Shown: in pieces, positions 5,485-6,679 of the stretch
How the letters are laid out: the number at the start of each line of letters is the position of its first letter
How positions within the stretch are numbered: position 1 is the first letter of the stretch
Origin: Spirochaeta sp.
GTDB lineage: Bacteria; Spirochaetota; Spirochaetia; DSM-27196; Alkalispirochaetaceae
DNA: 6,679 bases
Reading direction: 5' to 3'
Assembly: GCA_027859055.1 (NCBI GenBank)
Contig: JAQIBO010000512.1
Location: 1 to 6,679 of the forward strand
Translations under genes and position numbers: made by a program
The notes under the pieces: generated by a model
The model's database searches: none
What the model was told of the DNA's origin: nothing
Seen by the model: the letters and a program-made list of their open reading frames with translations, nothing else

Positions 5485-6069
5485 TCACTTCGCGGAACCC
5501 GCCGCCGTAAGCTCCAGGAGAACCACCTCCTCGCTTCGGTAACCGCCCCAGATGGTGAGGGTGCTTTCGGCGTGGGTATCTCCGCGGATGTAGTACCCTT
5601 TCAGCAGATCCAGATTCTCCAGGAGTACGTCCTCAAATTCGGAATAACTGCCGACCCGTCGGTTCCGAATCACATCTTCGCCGCGGAGCGTCCCCTCTTC
5701 AAAGTTGTAGGCGTCTTTCGGTGATTCCGCATCCGGCACGGAGCGGTACACGCCCTCTATCGTGTTCTGCGGGCCCTGAACATAGACCGTTCCATCAGGC
5801 CGGAACTCCAGCCACGTCGGGCCGTCCACCGGCGAAAGGGTGCGCATGTCTCCGTGCAACTTCTCAAGCGCCCACCGCGTGCCGACCAGCGGCGTGTGTC
5901 CCTCCGGTTCAGGCTCAGGGGCGGGTTCCGGACGGGGTTCCACCGGTGCCGGCTGCGGGGACGGAGGCGGAACAGGTTCCGGGGCGCCGGCGCATCCGGC
6001 GGCAAACAGCGAAACGATAAGCACCAGCATGATAAGCAGTATAGGCGCGGGGGCGTGTGCGTTCTTCAT
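5485..6069 (-). CDS. Lipoprotein with a META/HslJ-like domain
   Basis: The 194-residue product starts with a lipoprotein signal peptide: positive MK then a hydrophobic run (residues 10-24) ending in the lipobox LFAAGC, with lipidated Cys26. Residues 27-57 are a Pro/Glu-rich spacer. From about 60 the sequence suggests a META-type beta domain: LVGTRWALEKLHG (61-73), WLEFRPDGTVYVQGPQNTIEGVY in the middle, and a closing STLTIWGG...VVLLEL strand pair. The family's usual GCN motif is replaced by GPQN. META proteins are envelope proteins of poorly known role, in E. coli HslJ linked to novobiocin resistance. The fold call is by eye. The protein should be exported and anchored in a membrane. The predicted ribosome-binding site is weak. 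leuB follows after 41 bases. Confidence 0.8.
   Translation of the reverse strand: MKNAHAPAPILLIMLVLIVSLFAAGCAGAPEPVPPPSPQPAPVEPRPEPAPEPEPEGHTPLVGTRWALEKLHGDMRTLSPVDGPTWLEFRPDGTVYVQGPQNTIEGVYRSVPDAESPKDAYNFEEGTLRGEDVIRNRRVGSYSEFEDVLLENLDLLKGYYIRGDTHAESTLTIWGGYRSEEVVLLELTAAGSAK
5902..5991 (-). repeat. Pro/Glu-rich low-complexity spacer of the lipoprotein
   Basis: Codons for residues 27-56, just after the lipidated cysteine, encode almost only Pro, Glu, Ala and Val with EP/PEP alternation. This looks like an extended tether holding the domain away from the membrane or through the cell wall or outer surface. Confidence 0.7.
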
Positions 6070-6100
6070 GATCTGATTGTCGACACAACCACCTCACGGC

Positions 6101-6129
6101 GTGACACGGCGTCGGTGCACCGGTACACT
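6101..6129 (+). promoter_or_regulatory. Candidate sigma70-type promoter for the ACT-domain gene
   Basis: GTGACA (6101-6106, 5 of 6) and TACACT (6124-6129, 4 of 6) are exactly 17 bases apart. Transcription would begin near 6136, about 18 bases before the ATG, leaving room for the strong ribosome-binding site. It probably drives the ACT and UPF0210 genes together. Confidence 0.5.
6113..6122. promoter_or_regulatory. Perfect 10-bp palindrome inside the promoter spacer
   Basis: CGGTGCACCG is its own reverse complement and lies between the -35 and -10 of the ACT gene promoter candidate. A bound protein there would block RNA polymerase. A short palindrome can also arise by chance in GC-rich DNA. 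Confidence 0.35.
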
Positions 6130-6139
6130 CTGCCCACAC

Positions 6140-6146
6140 AAGGAGG
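6140..6146 (+). promoter_or_regulatory. Strong ribosome-binding site of the ACT-domain gene
   Basis: AAGGAGG lies 7 bases before the ATG at 6154. It is the best Shine-Dalgarno sequence in the window and fixes the start of the short gene, although the frame is open further upstream. Confidence 0.85.
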
Positions 6147-6153
6147 CGCCCCG

Positions 6154-6423
6154 ATGAGAGCAGTGTGCACCGTGGTCGGACAGGATAAACCGGGCATTAT
6201 CGCCGCCGTGAGCTCAACGCTGGCGGACCGTTCGGTCAATATCCTGGACATCAGTCAGACGATTATGCAGGGGTTCTTCACGATGATCACCCTCGTAGAC
6301 CTGAGTGGAATGTCCATATCTCTCGACGAACTCCGCGGGGAACTCAACCGGATCGGTACGGAGATCGGCGTCGAAATCAACCTGCAACACGAGGACGTCT
6401 ACACCGCGATGCACCGCGTGTGA
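6154..6423 (+). CDS. ACT-domain protein, UPF0237 family
   Basis: The 89-residue product is a single ACT domain: CTVVGQDKPGIIAAVSSTLA (5-24) contains the typical GxDxPGI turn, NILDISQTIMQGFFTMITLV continues it, and the end is EINLQHEDVYTAMHRV, a near-perfect UPF0237 signature. ACT domains usually bind amino acids or similar ligands and regulate enzymes; this family is related to GcvR-like regulators, and its ligand is not established. The next gene is the UPF0210 protein, its standard genomic partner, 22 bases away. The start is fixed by AAGGAGG 7 bases upstream. The stop TGA overlaps an ATG of a tiny frame leading to the partner gene. Confidence 0.95.
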   Translation: MRAVCTVVGQDKPGIIAAVSSTLADRSVNILDISQTIMQGFFTMITLVDLSGMSISLDELRGELNRIGTEIGVEINLQHEDVYTAMHRV

Positions 6424-6445
6424 TGAGCCTGACGAGGTACACCGA

Positions 6446-6679
6446 ATGATTTTTTCACCCCTGGAAATCGAACAGACGCTGCGCATGTTTAACGAGCAAC
6501 ACCTCGATATCCGGACGATCACGATGGGAATCAACCTTCTTGACTGCGCCGATGGTGATCCCCGCACCTCGGCCACGCGCATGTACGACAAAATCGTGCG
6601 CTCAGCGGCGCGCCTGGTGGCAGTGGGGAACGAGATAGAAGCTGAACTCGGCGTTCCGATCATCAACAAACGCATCGCG
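6446..6679 (+). CDS. UPF0210 (DUF711) PFL-like family protein, C-terminus beyond the window
   Basis: Seventy-eight N-terminal residues are visible, with no stop before the edge. LDIRTITMGINLLDCADGD (20-38), YDKIV, and the stretch EIEAELGVPIINKRIA at the end match the conserved opening of the UPF0210 family. Full members are about 450 residues with structural similarity to pyruvate formate-lyase-like enzymes, but their reaction is not known to me. GAGG at 6434-6437 lies 8 bases before the ATG. It directly follows the ACT-domain gene, as is usual, which suggests that the ACT protein senses a ligand for this enzyme. Confidence 0.93.
   Translation, partial: MIFSPLEIEQTLRMFNEQHLDIRTITMGINLLDCADGDPRTSATRMYDKIVRSAARLVAVGNEIEAELGVPIINKRIA

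Overview
This is a GC-rich, tightly packed bacterial chromosomal segment of mostly housekeeping genes: nine protein-coding regions, two of them cut by the window edges. No RNA gene, insertion sequence, CRISPR array or phage-like module was seen. The paired ACT-domain/UPF0210 genes, the CsaA-type protein and a MutS-related ATPase with an NETFSST Walker B fit an anaerobic or spirochaete-like bacterium. That assignment is a weak inference from gene content and composition only.

Layout. From 761 leftward to the window edge runs a class I/II PLP aminotransferase, open at position 1. An 81-base gap (762-842) holds what look like overlapping divergent promoters with an 8-bp direct repeat. Rightward from it come hisA and, overlapping by ATGA, a HisE protein with an unusual N-terminal domain that looks like a shrunken HisI without its metal ligands. 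After about 190 bases with an unclear start comes a MutS-related ATPase, reading rightward to 3964. It meets, tail to tail, a leftward cluster: a META-like lipoprotein (6069-5485), leuB (5443-4334) and a CsaA-type tRNA-binding-domain protein (4328-3990). A second divergent gap (6070-6153) separates the lipoprotein from a rightward pair, the ACT-domain UPF0237 protein and the start of its usual partner, the UPF0210 (DUF711/PFL-like) protein, which runs off the right edge.

How the genes fit together. hisA and hisE encode steps of histidine synthesis (PR-ATP to PR-AMP, and the ProFAR isomerisation). The cyclohydrolase step between them is probably not supplied by this HisE fusion. leuB is the third step of leucine synthesis, with no other leu gene beside it. 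The two amino-acid pathways are therefore represented by isolated pieces, and the rest must lie elsewhere. The ACT/UPF0210 pair is a conserved two-gene unit of uncertain function.

The most interesting points are the degenerate HisI-like domain, the missing conventional start of the MutS-related gene together with in-frame peptide repeats, a hexapeptide tandem repeat inside its ATPase domain, the hairpin that displays the leuB ribosome-binding site, and the mirrored promoter elements before hisA. No strong case for an entirely new multi-gene system was found.
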